Positions 1 through 10,640 of a stretch of 64,000 bases of DNA are shown here, in pieces. A program made the position numbers and the translations under genes. The stretch is from Nageia nagi. Lineage: Eukaryota > Pinophyta. The notes beneath the pieces are model-generated. The model did no database searches and had not been told where the DNA came from. It saw nothing but the letters and a program-made list of their open reading frames with translations. The DNA lies in contig JBITNC010000001.1 in the NCBI GenBank assembly GCA_050084985.1, positions 44,330,001 to 44,394,000 of the forward strand, given 5' to 3'. The first letter of the stretch is position 1, and each line of letters opens with the position of its first letter.

Positions 1-540
1 TTGCATCTCATAGTATGTGGTGTGAATGATATCTCTATCTATGTGCTCCATATTGTAGCTTGTCCATGCTCCTATATTAGCTTTGGATCATAAATGGATT
101 TTTTCTTAATGTGAGCTTGTTTTTTTGAATGCATTAATCAACAATGTGCAAGTCTCATGATCTCTCCAACTCTCGATTCTATGACTCATGTGTCTCTTCT
201 AACTACAACTTTGGATTTGGTTTGACATATTCTATTGTATTTTCTCAATTAATACCCTCAACCTTCCAAGTGCATCCTTTCTAAGTGAGATTTTACATTT
301 TTGTATCTAAAGCCCAAAAATAATTGTTGGTTCTTCAGTTTGCTAGGCAAGTTTACTATTGGGAGTCCATATTTATTATTTATTTTTTATTGTTATTGGT
401 AATCAAATTTCAATTCTATGTGTATATTTGGATACACTTTTTGTGTAGATCAATTTTTTATTTTTAGATCACGTAAATCTAAGCTAAAATACAAAAGTTA
501 CAAGGGTTTAAATATGGAAAGAATGATGATTTCGAGATAA
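1..540. other. Non-coding AT-rich stretch upstream of the chromovirus
   Basis: No gene is visible. The stretch probably belongs to the leader, the lost gag or the 5' LTR of the decayed gypsy element that follows, but I could not align it to the sequence downstream of the integrase, so this is only positional inference. Confidence 0.4.
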
Positions 541-623
541 TCCACACCAAGAGGAAATACCATTCTTGTAAAGGCAAAGGAAATTTTTATGGAGATTAAG
601 AGAAATATTCAAAGTTCAAAATC

Positions 624-1118
624 ATGTGCTACAATTGTGGCAAGGAGGGTTATAAATATATGGAGCGTAAAGCAAGAAATAAAATGAAAAATAAAGTTAA
701 TAGAGTTGAAGATGAAGAGAGTGATGGAGCAAATTCAAATCATGGGACTTCTCTTAGTCAAATTGAACAACTGATGATAAGGAGAGTACTTGTGATAAAT
801 GAAAAGAGTGTTGAACCATGGGAAAGGAAAAACATTTTTTATATGAAGGTCAAGTTTGATGGTAAATTTTGTGATGTTATTATTGATGATGGTAGCATAA
901 ATAATTTGGTCTCCATATACATGGTAGAAAAATTATCATTGCCCACTTTTCCACATGTGAAACCATACAGAGTTTCATGGTTAAATAAAGGTCACCAAGT
1001 GTTGATGAATCAATGTTGTGAAGTTCCTTTTGAGAGAATCTGTTACACCAATCAAGTGTTATGTGATGTCATTCCAATGTATACTTGTCAGTTAATCCTA
1101 GAAATTAGGCCATGTTAG
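624..1118 (+). pseudogene. Gypsy gag zinc-knuckle and protease remnant
   Basis: This 164-codon open frame starts with a degenerate CCHC knuckle (CYNCGKEGY, with the histidine replaced by tyrosine and the final cysteine lost). It continues into a retropepsin-like segment whose active-site loop reads VIIDDGSINNLVS, close to the usual DGGS/DSGS form, followed by the conserved EKLSLPT and LCDVIPM segments. In an intact element the protease would cut the Gag-Pol polyprotein. The frame ends at a stop before the RT, so only a fragment could be made. The ATG is simply the first in the open frame and probably not the original start. Confidence 0.8.
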
Positions 1119-1528
1119 TATGATAGAAAATATCAACATGATGGATGAAAGAATCATGTTACAATGGAAAAAGATGGTTGTTCAAACCTTGTAAAGTTAC
1201 TCTTATTGAAGCTATAAGTGTATTAGCATTGTTGGGAGCAAATGCATTCCTTACTTAGACAAAGGAAAATAGTTTTGCTATCTAATTTTTCCCAAGGACC
1301 CTCAAAAACAAGAGGTAGTGCCTAAAGAGATTACAACAATCTTGAAGGACTATTAGAGAATTATGGTAGATGGAGATATTATAGTTGGTCTACCACCAAT
1401 GAGATGAACTTCTCATCAAATGGATATGATTCCAAGAGCTAGTTTGCCAAACCAAGCACCCCATAGGATGGATCTAATACAAACAATGGAATTGAATAAG
1501 AAAGTACAAGTATTTTCTTGAGAGAGGG

Positions 1529-2306
1529 TTGATAAGAGAGATTTTGAGCCCTTATGTTGTACCTATTGTTCTTAATCCAAAGAAAGATGGAAAGTGGAGG
1601 ATGTGCATAGATTCAAGAGTTATCAATAAGATTACTATTAGGTATAGATTCCCTATTTCAAGAATGGATGATTTGTTGGATAATTTGTGGGGTTCTAGTT
1701 TCTTGTCTAAGATAGAATTCAAGAGTGGGTATCACTAAGGGATGAGTGGAAGACTACATTATGGACAAAGGATGGTCTTCATAAGTGGTTAGTTATGCTA
1801 TTTGGGCTATCAAATGCACTAACTCATTCATGAGATTGATGATAGAAGTGTTGAAACCATTCCTTAATAAGTTTGTAATTGTTTACCTTGATGATATATT
1901 AGTTTACAATAAGACAAAAGAACGTGTGAACCATTTAAAAGTTATCTTAGATAAATTACAATAACAAAAACTATTGATAAACTTAAACAAGTGTTCATTT
2001 CTCAAGTCAGAATTGATATATATTAGATTTGTGATATCCAAAGATGGCTTAAAGATGGACCCAACATAGGTAGTTGCAATCAAAAATTGACCTAGCCTAA
2101 GAAGTGCCACAAAGATAAGAAGTTTTCATGGTTTAGCAAGTTTTTATAAAAAGTTCATTAGATATTTCAATTCTATATGTGCACCGTTAACATCTTGTAT
2201 CAAAAAAGGGAATTTGTGTGTGGACTAAAGAGGTTGAAAATAGTTTCAAATTATTGAAGGATAAGATGATTGAGAGACCAGTGTTGAGAAGTCTAGATTT
2301 TACAAA
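1529..2306 (+). pseudogene. Gypsy reverse transcriptase remnant (interrupted)
   Basis: The first 69 codons carry typical RT fingers-palm motifs: PIVLNPKKDGKWRMCIDSR, then YRFPISRMDDLLD and the aspartate-containing turn before SGYH. After a stop at 1736-1738, pieces continue in other frames, including the catalytic YLDDIL motif near 1880-1910 (gtttaccttgatgatatatt). The C-terminal connection runs up to 2306, where a CACTA transposon breaks the reading frame. The enzyme would have copied element RNA into DNA; here it is dead through multiple stops and shifts. Confidence 0.85.
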
Positions 2307-2435
2307 CACTATAACATTTTAGCAATTTTGTATCATACCATAGTCATATAATTACATTTTGATACCATGATGCAAGATGCACCATTGTTTAGCATGTCCA
2401 CATTAATCTATATAAAACTTAGTTTTTTGACATAT

Positions 2436-2500
2436 TAGTTGATGTATTGGTTGATGCATTGGTTGATGTATTGATTACATCAAACAATGCATCAAGTAAA
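2436..2500. repeat. Subterminal repeats of the CACTA element
   Basis: Repeated GTTGATG(T/C)ATTG units, some in inverted form (TGCATCAAG), lie just inside the left end. CACTA transposases typically bind short subterminal repeats, so these are likely the recognition sites; that role is inferred from the family. Copy 2 carries a longer array of the same motif. Confidence 0.7.
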
Positions 2501-2809
2501 CTAAAGAATAGGAAAAAAGGCATGGATCATGCACACAGATCATGGCATGATCCACAATCGACTATCGATGCATTCCCTTGATTGACTATCAATTTTGAAT
2601 GGTGGGTATGATGCCATTGATAAGTGAATGAAGGAGCTTGTCTTTTATAAGGGCATTTTTGGCAATGCAAGTTTGCAAGAGCTGAAAACATGTTGAAGAA
2701 CATAGAGAGTAGTGTGTGTATATATTTTGTAGTAAGAAAAGTATGCATTATATGCTTCAACCACCTGTGAAGTTTGGTAGACACCCATGAAGTTTGGTAA
2801 ACACTACCA

Positions 2810-3162
2810 GATGCCCGTGAAGTTTTTGACTGTATGATTGAATGACACATCTTCTCATGGAATATGATAATTTCAAGTTACCAAAGATATGTCTTTCTTG
2901 AATAGGCATTGAAACTATCTCACCAAATGCAATAAACACCAGCAATAGTCCAATCAGATGAATTCACCTTTTCTAACATCCTCAAAGCATGTACCAAACT
3001 AAGAGATTTGCAAAAGGGTTTATACATACATCAAATACTCTTTAAAATTGGATTTTTATCAAATGTTGTAGTTGTGAGTACTCAAGTAGACATATATGCA
3101 AAATATAGAAGCGTAGAGAAGACACGTGAATTGTTTGACAAGATGCATGATGCAAACAAGAA
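2810..3162 (+). pseudogene. Captured pentatricopeptide-repeat (PPR) gene fragment, copy 1
   Basis: The translation gives consecutive plant PLS-type PPR motifs: a REVFDCM helix, HIFSWNMIISSYQ, SDEFTFSNILKACTKLRDL, then GLYIHQILFKIGF, VVVSTQVDIYAK and ELFDKMHDA. PPR proteins bind RNA in organelles, usually for editing, splicing or stabilisation. About three repeats are present, with stop codons near the start, and the last 108 codons (3008-3334) are open. It lies wholly inside the transposon, so it is a captured host-gene piece rather than a gene in place. The same segment recurs at 27070-27410. Confidence 0.85.
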
Positions 3163-3416
3163 ATCTTCATCATCCCCTGCATCTTGTTATTTTGATGTTA
3201 TAAAATATGCTTTATATATCTTGTATAACGTTAATTATTTGAAGCTTAAGACATCGATATATGATGCAATGAATGACATTATAATTGATGCAAAAAATGA
3301 TGTTTTGTTTGATAGTACCCTTAGCATCAATTGATACATCATGATTTATACATTTAAAAAAAATACTATGGATTGATGCATGGTATGCTGCAAATTGGTT
3401 ATGTGTAGTAGTGAAA

Positions 3417-3800
3417 GGTATTCCAAGTGGATTGTGATGATAGTTTCAAGGCCATTGAAGTTGTTCTTAGTCAAGAAGAAAGACCAATTGCATACTTTAG
3501 CTAGAAGTTGAATGAGGCTTAACAAAAATATTTTGTGTATGAGCAAGAACTCTATGCCATATTTTAAGCATTGAAATACTGGAGGCATTATTTATTGCCT
3601 AAGGAATTTATTTTATACATTGATCATCAAGCATTACAGTGTATTAATAGCCAAAGCAAGTTGAGCACAAGGAAAACTAGATGGGTTGAATACTTTGCTA
3701 TTTATATTCACACTCAAAATAAAAATCAAGTAAGAGAAAATAAGTGACTAATGCTTTGAGTAGGAGAGTTTTGTTGTTAAAGACTATGCAAGTTGAATGT
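3417..3800 (+). pseudogene. Gypsy RNase H remnant
   Basis: Right of the CACTA insertion the translation resumes with VLSQEERPIAYFS, then YEQELYAI, ALKYWRHYLLPKEFILY and DHQALQCINSQ, the standard gypsy RNase H segment that would degrade the RNA strand during reverse transcription. The catalytic aspartate segment lies next to the insertion point. In-frame stops (for example in the SRKLNEAQ-like segment) show decay. Confidence 0.85.
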
Positions 3801-3960
3801 ATTAGCTGGATGGAATGAAAGATTAGTATGCATATGATAATGACTTCAAAGAATAATTTCAAGAGTGCAACGAATTTAAATATAAGGTATGGAGTGATTA
3901 TTTTTTTGAAAATGGTTTCTTATTTAAAGATATGCAATTGTGCATTCCTCAAGGATCCAT

Positions 3961-5041
3961 GAGAGAAAATTTAATTAAAGAGACACATGGTGGTATTCTT
4001 GGAGGTCATTTTGGTTGAGATAAGATAATAGCCCAACTCAAGGAGAAATATTATTGGCCAAGCTTGGAAAAAGATTCTAAGAAGTATGTGGCCAACTGTA
4101 GGACATGCCAAGTGGCCAAATGTTATAAACAAAATACTAGTTTATACACTCCATTTTCGATTCCAGAGGGTCCATGTGAAGATATCAGTGTGTATTTTAG
4201 GTTAGGGTTTCCAAGAACACAAATAGGGTTTGATAGTATTCTTATTATTGTTGATAGATTTTCCAAGATGGTACATTTTATCCTTTGTAAGAAAATTGAA
4301 GATGTCAGTAGTGTGGCAAGATTGTTCTTTCAAGAAATAGTAAGGTTGCATGGACTACCATGAAGCATTACAACTAATAGAGATGTGAAATTCATGGATC
4401 ACTTTTGGAAGATATTATGGCAAAGGCTAGACATGAAGTTGGAATTTAGTTCTGCTTATCATCCTCAAATAGATGGAAAAACATAAGCTATCAATCGAAG
4501 CCTTAGCAATCTTCTTATGAGTCTAATTGGTGAAAAACCCAAGCAATGGGATGTGGTCATAGCACAAGCTGAATTTGCTTACAATGATTCAACAAATAGG
4601 TCGATTGGAAAGTCTCCATTCCAAATAGTGTATGGTAAGTCACCCAAAGGAGTCATAGATCTAGTGAAGACTGTGGAAGAATTAAAGAATGTTACAACTA
4701 GAGACATGATTGTGCATTTGAAGGAATTACATGAAGAAATCAAAAAGAAAATTACCCAAAGCAATCAAATGTACAAAGAGAAAGCAAATCAAAAGAAGAG
4801 ACTAAAATTATTTCAAGAGGGAGATCTAGTAATGGTATTTTTGAGAAATGATAGGTTTCCAAAAGGCACATGCAAAAAGCTAAAAATGAAAAAAATTGGG
4901 CCATGTAGAATTGTTAGGAGGTGTTATAACAATTCTTATGAAGTTGAACTACCTACAATTATTGACATCTCACCAACTTTTAATGTCTCACACTTGTATC
5001 CTTATGATGGAGAAAATGCAACAAAAATAATAAGTGAATAG
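3961..5041 (+). pseudogene. Gypsy integrase remnant
   Basis: An HHCC zinc-binding segment (HGGILGGHFG, then CRTCQVAKC) is followed by the catalytic core in two open frames (4064-4363 and 4517-5041), ending with the conserved GPCRIV and SPTFNVSHLYPY segments. The core should hold a D-D-E triad. At the expected sites I read tyrosine (DISVYF), asparagine (TTNRDVKF) and a stop (before AINRSL), so all three catalytic residues appear lost. Integrase would insert the cDNA into the genome; this one could not. Confidence 0.85.
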
Positions 5042-5340
5042 GTTAAACAAATCAAAGATTGGGTAAAAGCATTCCTAAAGACACACCATGTAAAGATAGA
5101 GAAAATTTTGGACCAAAGAATAGCTAAGAAGACTAGGAACAAAGAATACAAAGAGTTCATTACCGTTGGAAGAACAAAAGTTCAGAAGAAGACTCATGGG
5201 TTCCTAAAGTTGAGCTTTCTCACTTCAAGCACTCTATTCAAACTAAACCTCTGCGAGCGAGAGGTCACAATGTTTTTAACTTGAGGAGGTTGATACAGGA
5301 GCATCCTTGCCCTTTATTTAGATTGATAATTCCCTGAGTC
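5042..5340 (+). pseudogene. Chromodomain tail of the integrase
   Basis: After the integrase stop, translation in the next frames gives EKILDQRIAKKTRNKEYKEF and, after a frameshift, YRWKNKSSEEDSWVPK, which together match the chromodomain at the C-terminus of chromovirus integrases. Chromodomains steer integration towards heterochromatin. At least one stop and one frameshift separate the two halves. Confidence 0.75.
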
Positions 5341-6480
5341 TATGTTAGCATAATTTCTAGTGTGCTTAAGGTATCATTTTTTTTTCATAAGTTACCACTT
5401 ACCTATTATGTTAAATTGTTTACAATGTATTTTTCCATTCTAAATTATTGTCTATAATTATAAAATAAAGTCTATATGTGTAAGTTCAAAAGAAACATAG
5501 AAGTTTTATTTATTATGTCTTTAAGGTTTTATCATGTGTGTTGTCTACATTATGCTATGGTGAAGAGTTATTATGCAATAACATGGTTGGCATTTTATCA
5601 AATATTTTGAATATGTAGTCTGTGTCTATGCTGTAAAAAAACAACATATATTACAAGTCAAGGACAATAGACAGGTTCATTAATGGAGCAAGCAACGATG
5701 GTTCAAGATTCAAAGCGGTTGATCAAGTTTCCAACGAACATCATGAACATTGAAAGCTCGTGAGATGTCACAGAAGACTGGCATAGGTCGTTGAGCTCAA
5801 ATAGGAATAGGGAGTGAAGTTGGTAACTGTTTTCATGAGTTAAATGGATTAGAACATGGATGCATCCGTGGAATTTGAGCAAAGGTCATTTGTGAGGGCG
5901 TTGAGAGACAATAAAATCAGATGTCTTGTGAAACGGGAGACAATAGAGTGATTAAATTGTGAGCAACCGGGTTTTCAAACGGTCAAATAGGCGGGAGAAG
6001 TAGTTACGCGGGAAAGAAAGAAAAAGAACAAGGGTGGTAGAGGGACACATTATATGGAGAAGCTTTGAATGGGGAAAAGCAGTGTGTTCAAGAAATTGCC
6101 GACGTTGGTCTGGGAAGGGAACACGTTCAAACAGGGAAGACTGGAATGAATGAAAAGAGGAGCAGAGGATACCTGAGAGAGGGACAAAAGCTGGCAAAGA
6201 GCGTGGAGAAGAGCTCCAGTTTCGAAGCTTGTGAGTGGGAGAAGTCTACGAGCGAAGCGTCAACATTTGTGAAACAATCTACAAAGACTATCATATCTCA
6301 TCATCGAAAATCTGCTATGGGAACAGTCCTCGAGCACACTATCGATGTCTGTTGTGCAAGTGGGTCGCATACGCTATTTATGACTGCATCAAGAAGGAAT
6401 GGGAGAAAATAATTCTTTCGTAATGAAGCCTTCTCTCGTATCAACTCAAGCACCTCATCCTCAAGGAAAATATAATCCTC
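5341..6480 (+). other. Possible 3' LTR of the chromovirus
   Basis: The stretch has no coherent coding content but is richer in G, C and CpG than its surroundings, and has a TATA-like cattatatgg at about 6048-6057, as expected for an LTR promoter. Without a second LTR in the window the borders cannot be fixed. The short open frames here (6065-6412 and overlapping ones) have no recognisable product. Confidence 0.35.
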
Positions 6481-6483
6481 CAC

Positions 6484-6960
6484 TTGCAATATCGTTAAAA
6501 CTCAATGTTTGATGGTACAACGAAGGGCAACCTAGGCTCAATAGGGGAGAGAGGTATTTTTAGAGATCATAATGATAAAAGATTTGTTAATTAGCCTTTG
6601 TAGAGCCTCTAGGTGTTCAAAATAACCATTTTGTAGAGGTAAAAGTAGTCCTCATAGGGGTATTCTTAGTGTCTCCAATTAAACTTTAGGAATTTAATCA
6701 TAGAGGGGGATTCAAAAAATACAATTAAACATGTTGAATGGTATCTTAAATTCAAGATGAAATATTGTGAGCCTTCTATCAGAGACCAAATCTCTTCTTG
6801 AAAATCTGGATAATATGGTCCATATTTGTATTTTTAAAGAAGTAAATTCTATTGTAGATTAGTTCGTTAATATGGGAGTATCCTTTGAGACTAGGCAAAG
6901 CTGGGAGGAAGAATTCATGAGTCACATTCAAATTATGATCAATGATCAATGGTGAAGTAC
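6484..6960 (+). pseudogene. LINE-type RNase H domain remnant
   Basis: In three shifting frames the translation gives KLNV-DGTTKGN, GIFRDHND, then GVQNNHFVEVKVVLIGV, NLIIEGDSKNTIKH and FKEVNSIVD-FVNMGV. These are the successive motifs of the RNase H domain found at the C-terminus of plant LINE polyproteins (RVT_3 type), including the first-strand DG and the IEGDSK core. Stops and at least two frameshifts make it a pseudogene. I see no RT directly upstream. Confidence 0.75.
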
Positions 6961-7198
6961 CTAAACCTCATGATTGATATTAGGATCATGGGGATTTTTT
7001 CATTTAACTAATTACAATGTAGATCTTTGAAGATAATTTGTGATGTCTTGGGTACAAGGAATTTGCAATTTTTGGCATTGAGTTTTCCCTAAATGAGATT
7101 CTGTTTGCAAAAGTTTTAGGCTTTGAAGCTTTAGGAAACAAGGTAATAAGAGAAAACTACTCTTTATAAATGGAAATCAAGTAATTCTTTTTCAAAAA

Positions 7199-7941
7199 AT
7201 GGAGAGCTTTAAAGTGGAGAAAGAGGGAATAGTCAATCTTTTGCTTCCACATCCATGGAGGAGGCTAATTAACATCCTTGCAACTTATTTCAAACCTGAT
7301 GCTAACTTATTGGTTGTTCCTAACTTTCACTTAACATTCCTAAATCCCCTCCACCATGGGGAACCTATCAACATTATGGGATTTTTGCTCAACTCTTTGG
7401 GTAAGACATATTGGATGTTCAACAAGGGAAAGTATTTCACCCGATTCATCATCATCTCCTGTATCTATTCATCAAGCATGCAATCACCAAGTTAGGCCTA
7501 AGATCAAAGATCTCTTGGGAAGCAAGGCAAGCTTAATAAGCGATGATGGTTGACGAAGAAATAATAGAGGCCATTGAGGAGAACACCTAAGAGGAGATAA
7601 AAGAAGTAGATTATTTGAACCATAAGTCAACTTCAATTGTAAACTTGTCTCCATCCATGGAGAATCCAAATTTTGTGTCAAAGGATAAGTCAACAACTAA
7701 GAATAGTTACTACTCTGAAGGCCCAAGCCCCAAGCAAGTTTATCAACTACAAAAGATGGGCCTAACAAAGGAAAATGTGACATGGATGGAGGTTTCAAAT
7801 GAGAGCACTAAGACCATCAAGGAATATTCGAAGAAGAAAATGCTCAACTTGCATACGAATGTGAATAAAGCTAACAGACTCTTAAAAAAGCATAATTTGG
7901 CTACGTTGCATCATCACTTTTTGGTTTTGGAAAATTTATAA
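7199..7941 (+). pseudogene. Unrecognised repeat-borne ORF, copy A
   Basis: I do not recognise the family. Open frames at 7199-7495, 7356-7553 and 7615-7941 join across frameshifts into one ancestral reading frame of roughly 245 codons. Visible segments include SFKVEKEGI, LLPHPW, PDANLLVV, HLTFLNPLHHG and, at the C-terminus, a charged, lysine-rich and probably helical part (TIKEYSKKK, ANRLLKKHN, HHHFLVL). The same reading survives in unit B, which argues that it was once coding. A gag-like or LINE ORF1-like structural protein is possible but unproven. Confidence 0.5.
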
Positions 7942-8058
7942 TTTTAGAAAACGAGATGAAGGCATCTTGTAGATCCTTTGGAAATACATTAAGTTCATTA
8001 TGTTAGAAAATAATCTTTCTAGTTTTAATCTTTTTAAAATTAAGGTTATTTTAATGTG

Positions 8059-8460
8059 TTAATCTATTTTAAGTATAAAGAAGATAGGTCGATGGTCATA
8101 CTCAGGTTCATGACTTGTCCAAATTTCAAAATCCAATATTTTCTTCTTGATAAAAAAAATTGAAGAAATAATATAGTCTATAGTGCTATTACCATTTTTA
8201 TGAATATAAGATAATATTTTAGATTCAAACCACAAATGTAAATTGTTTCCAATAACAAGTTCTTGGCAACTAATGAGCTTTATTAGTTTTAATCCAAAGA
8301 TATTTTCAATTTGATATTCAAAGGTTCGAGAGAACTCATTTATGAAGATAGGATCTTCTTCAAGCCAAAGAGGGTTAGTGTTGCTAAGATAATTGGAACA
8401 ATGTCTTGCTTGCAACTAGTTTGACCATTAAAGTCTCTAAGTATAACTAGCACCCCTTTT
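8059..8460 (-). pseudogene. LINE endonuclease fragment, copy A
   Basis: On the - strand the translation reads RDFNGQTSCKQ, NPLWLEEDPIFINEF, NSTIDYIISS and TSHEPEYDHRPIFFIL. These correspond to the GDFN, (S)xIDY and SDHxP motifs of the AP-type endonuclease (EEP fold) at the N-terminus of plant LINE ORF2. This enzyme nicks target DNA to prime reverse transcription. The catalytic DFN, DY and DH residues are retained, but the glycine before DFN is changed and the rest of ORF2 is missing. The open frame is 118 codons (8059-8415), with the DFN motif just outside its nominal start. Confidence 0.75.
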
Positions 8461-8920
8461 ATCCGTATATTCATCTAAATAAATATTTCATGGAATAACA
8501 CCATGTAAAGCAAGTTAGTATTCACAAATAAATATTTTCATTTTACTTCATTATCCTACTACAACATACATTAAGCTTTAAAACCCATACTTTATAATTC
8601 TAACTTTCAAACCTATTCTCATCCTTTTGTTCTAACCATTGCTTTATAATGTTTTTTTTTGTTTTTCAACAACACATTTTACTTCATTCATTTTATAATC
8701 TAATGAAAATATAATATAGACATGAAAATCAAATCACTCATTTTTAAACTATTCTTCATATTTATTGATACATTGACATATTTCTACAAATCTAATTTAA
8801 AATATAAAAATAAGTAATATTTAAAAAATACATGATAAACTCATCCATTCAACTAAAAATCTTTCTTAAAGCTAGAGATATGTTCTTCTAGAATTTCCCT
8901 TAGTATTCAAGATCCTCAAC

Positions 8921-9660
8921 ATGGATATCTTCAAAGTGGAGAAAGGGGGGATTACCAAGCTTTTGCTTCCATACCCATGGAGTAACGTAATTAACATTCT
9001 CGTGACTTATTTCACACTTGATGCTAACTTGTTGGTTGTTCATAACTTTCACTTAGCATTCCTAAATCCCCTCCACCATGGGAAATCCATCAACATTCTA
9101 GGGTTTTTATGCAACTCTTTAGGTAAGACATCTTGGATGCTCAATAAGAGAAAAATTCTCACCCAATTCATCATCGTATTTTATATCTAATCATCAAGCA
9201 CGAATCACCATGTTAGTCCTGAGATAGAAGATTTTTTGGGAAGAAAGGCAAGCTTAAGAAGTGATAATGGTTGATGAAGAAATAATAAAGCCATTGAGGA
9301 GAAAACCTAAGAGGAGATCAAAGAGGTAGATACTTAGACCATAAGTGGATCCTAACTATAAACCCATCTCCATCCATGAAGAATCCAAAGTTTGAGTCAA
9401 GGATGAGTCAACAACTAAGAAGGGTTACTCCTTTGAAGGCCTAAGCCCAAAGCGAGTTTATCAACTACGGAAGATAGGATTAACAAAGGAAAAAGTGACA
9501 TGGATGGAGGTTTTAGATGAGAGCATGAAGACCATCAAGGAATATTCGAAGAAGAAAATGCCTGATTTGCATATGGAGGTGAAGAAAGCTAGCAGACTCT
9601 TGAAAAAGCATAATTTGAAGGCCTTGCATCATCACTTTCTAGTTCTAGGAAACTTATAGT
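8921..9660 (+). pseudogene. Unrecognised repeat-borne ORF, copy B
   Basis: The counterpart of 7199-7941. The first 89 codons are open (DIFKVEKGGITKLLLPYPW, NFHLAFLNPLHHGKS, GKTSWMLNKRK). After a stop at 9190, the remainder is broken by stops and shifts but still gives TIKEYSKKKMPDLH and LLKKHNLKALHHHF in register with copy A. Function unknown. Confidence 0.5.
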
Positions 9661-9779
9661 TTTAGAAGACGATGTGAAGGCATCTTGTAGATCCTTTTGA
9701 AATGCATTAAGTTCATTATGTTTGAAAATAATCTTTATGATTTCAATCTTGTTATAATTAAGGTTATTTTCATGTGTTA

Positions 9780-10190
9780 AATCTATTTTAAGTGTAAAGA
9801 AAATAGGTTGATGGTTAGAGGTAGGTTCATTATCTGTTCAAATTTTAGAATCCAATATTTTTTAAATAAGAGAAATTTAAGAAATAATATAGTCTATGGT
9901 GTTGTTACCATTTTAATGAATATAAGTGAACTTATTAGATTTAGATCATAAATATGAACCATTGCCAATAACAAGTTCTTGGCAACTAATGAGCTTTATT
10001 AGTTCTTATCCAAAGATATTTTCAATTTGATATTCAAAGGTTCAAGAGAACTAATTTATGAGGATATGATCTTCTTCAAACCAAAGAGGGTTAGTGTTGC
10101 TAAGACAATTGGTAATGGTACGTTACATGCAACTAGTTTGACCCTTAAAATCTCCAAGTATAACTATCTCCCTTTTTGATCCATATATTC
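9780..10190 (-). pseudogene. LINE endonuclease fragment, copy B
   Basis: The counterpart of 8059-8460 on the - strand, with the same motif order but more frame damage. No long open frame remains. Identified by nucleotide alignment to copy A rather than by its own translation. Confidence 0.6.
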
Positions 10191-10640
10191 ATCTAATTCA
10201 TACAATAATACCATGTAAAACAAGTTAGTATTCACAAATAAATATTTTCATTTCACTTCCTTGTTCTAGTGTAAACTACGCTAACTTTAAAATCCATATG
10301 ATATAATTTTAAGTTTCAAACCTTAAAAAGGCAAATCTATTCTCATCCTTTTACTCTAACCAATGCATATACATTTTTTTAATTTTTCAACATCGTATTT
10401 TACTTCATTCAATTTATAATCCAATAAGAATATAACGTAAACATAAAAATCATATCACTCATTTTAAACTATTCTTCATATTTATTGTTACATTGACATA
10501 TTTCTATAAATCTAATTTAAAATATAAAAATGAATAATATTTAAAAAAAAATACATGATAAACACATCCGTTAAACTAAAAATCTTTCTTAATGTTAGAC
10601 ATACATTCTTCTAGAATTTCCCTTACTATTTGGAGATCCT

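Larger units (their letters stand above)
2307..3413 (+). mobile_element. CACTA DNA transposon carrying a PPR gene fragment (copy 1)
   Basis: The left end reads CACTATAACA and the right end TGTAGTAGTG. These are imperfect terminal inverted repeats of the CACTA (En/Spm, CMC) superfamily. The flanks carry a 3-bp target duplication AAA (2304-2306 and 3414-3416), which fits this superfamily. Outside the insert, the gypsy RNase H frame resumes as a FQVDCD-like segment. There is no transposase, so it is non-autonomous. Subterminal TTGATGCAT-type repeats lie at 2436-2500 and a captured PPR fragment at 2810-3162. A related copy lies on the other strand at 26843-27977. Confidence 0.9.
541..5340 (+). 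mobile_element. Decayed Ty3/gypsy chromovirus (internal region)
   Basis: The order of domains on the + strand is zinc knuckle, protease, reverse transcriptase, RNase H, integrase and chromodomain, which is the Ty3/gypsy order; the terminal chromodomain places it in the chromovirus branch. Stop codons and frameshifts break every domain, so the element cannot be autonomous. A CACTA element of 1,107 bp sits inside the RNase H region (2307-3413) and must be younger. The 5' LTR is outside the window or unrecognisable, and the 3' LTR is only suspected at 5341-6480. Confidence 0.9.
7197..8918. repeat. Tandem duplication, unit A
   Basis: This unit of about 1.72 kb is followed immediately by a second copy. 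It contains a + strand ORF remnant, a strand switch near 7940, a - strand endonuclease fragment and an AT-rich tail. Its last bases (ttcttctagaatttccctta) recur at the end of unit B, which shows head-to-tail duplication. Confidence 0.85.
8919..10640. repeat. Tandem duplication, unit B
   Basis: Direct copy of unit A with an offset of about 1,722 bp. Both copies keep the same strand-switch junction, so the joined structure existed before the duplication. Differences are scattered substitutions and small indels, suggesting the duplication is old. Confidence 0.85.
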
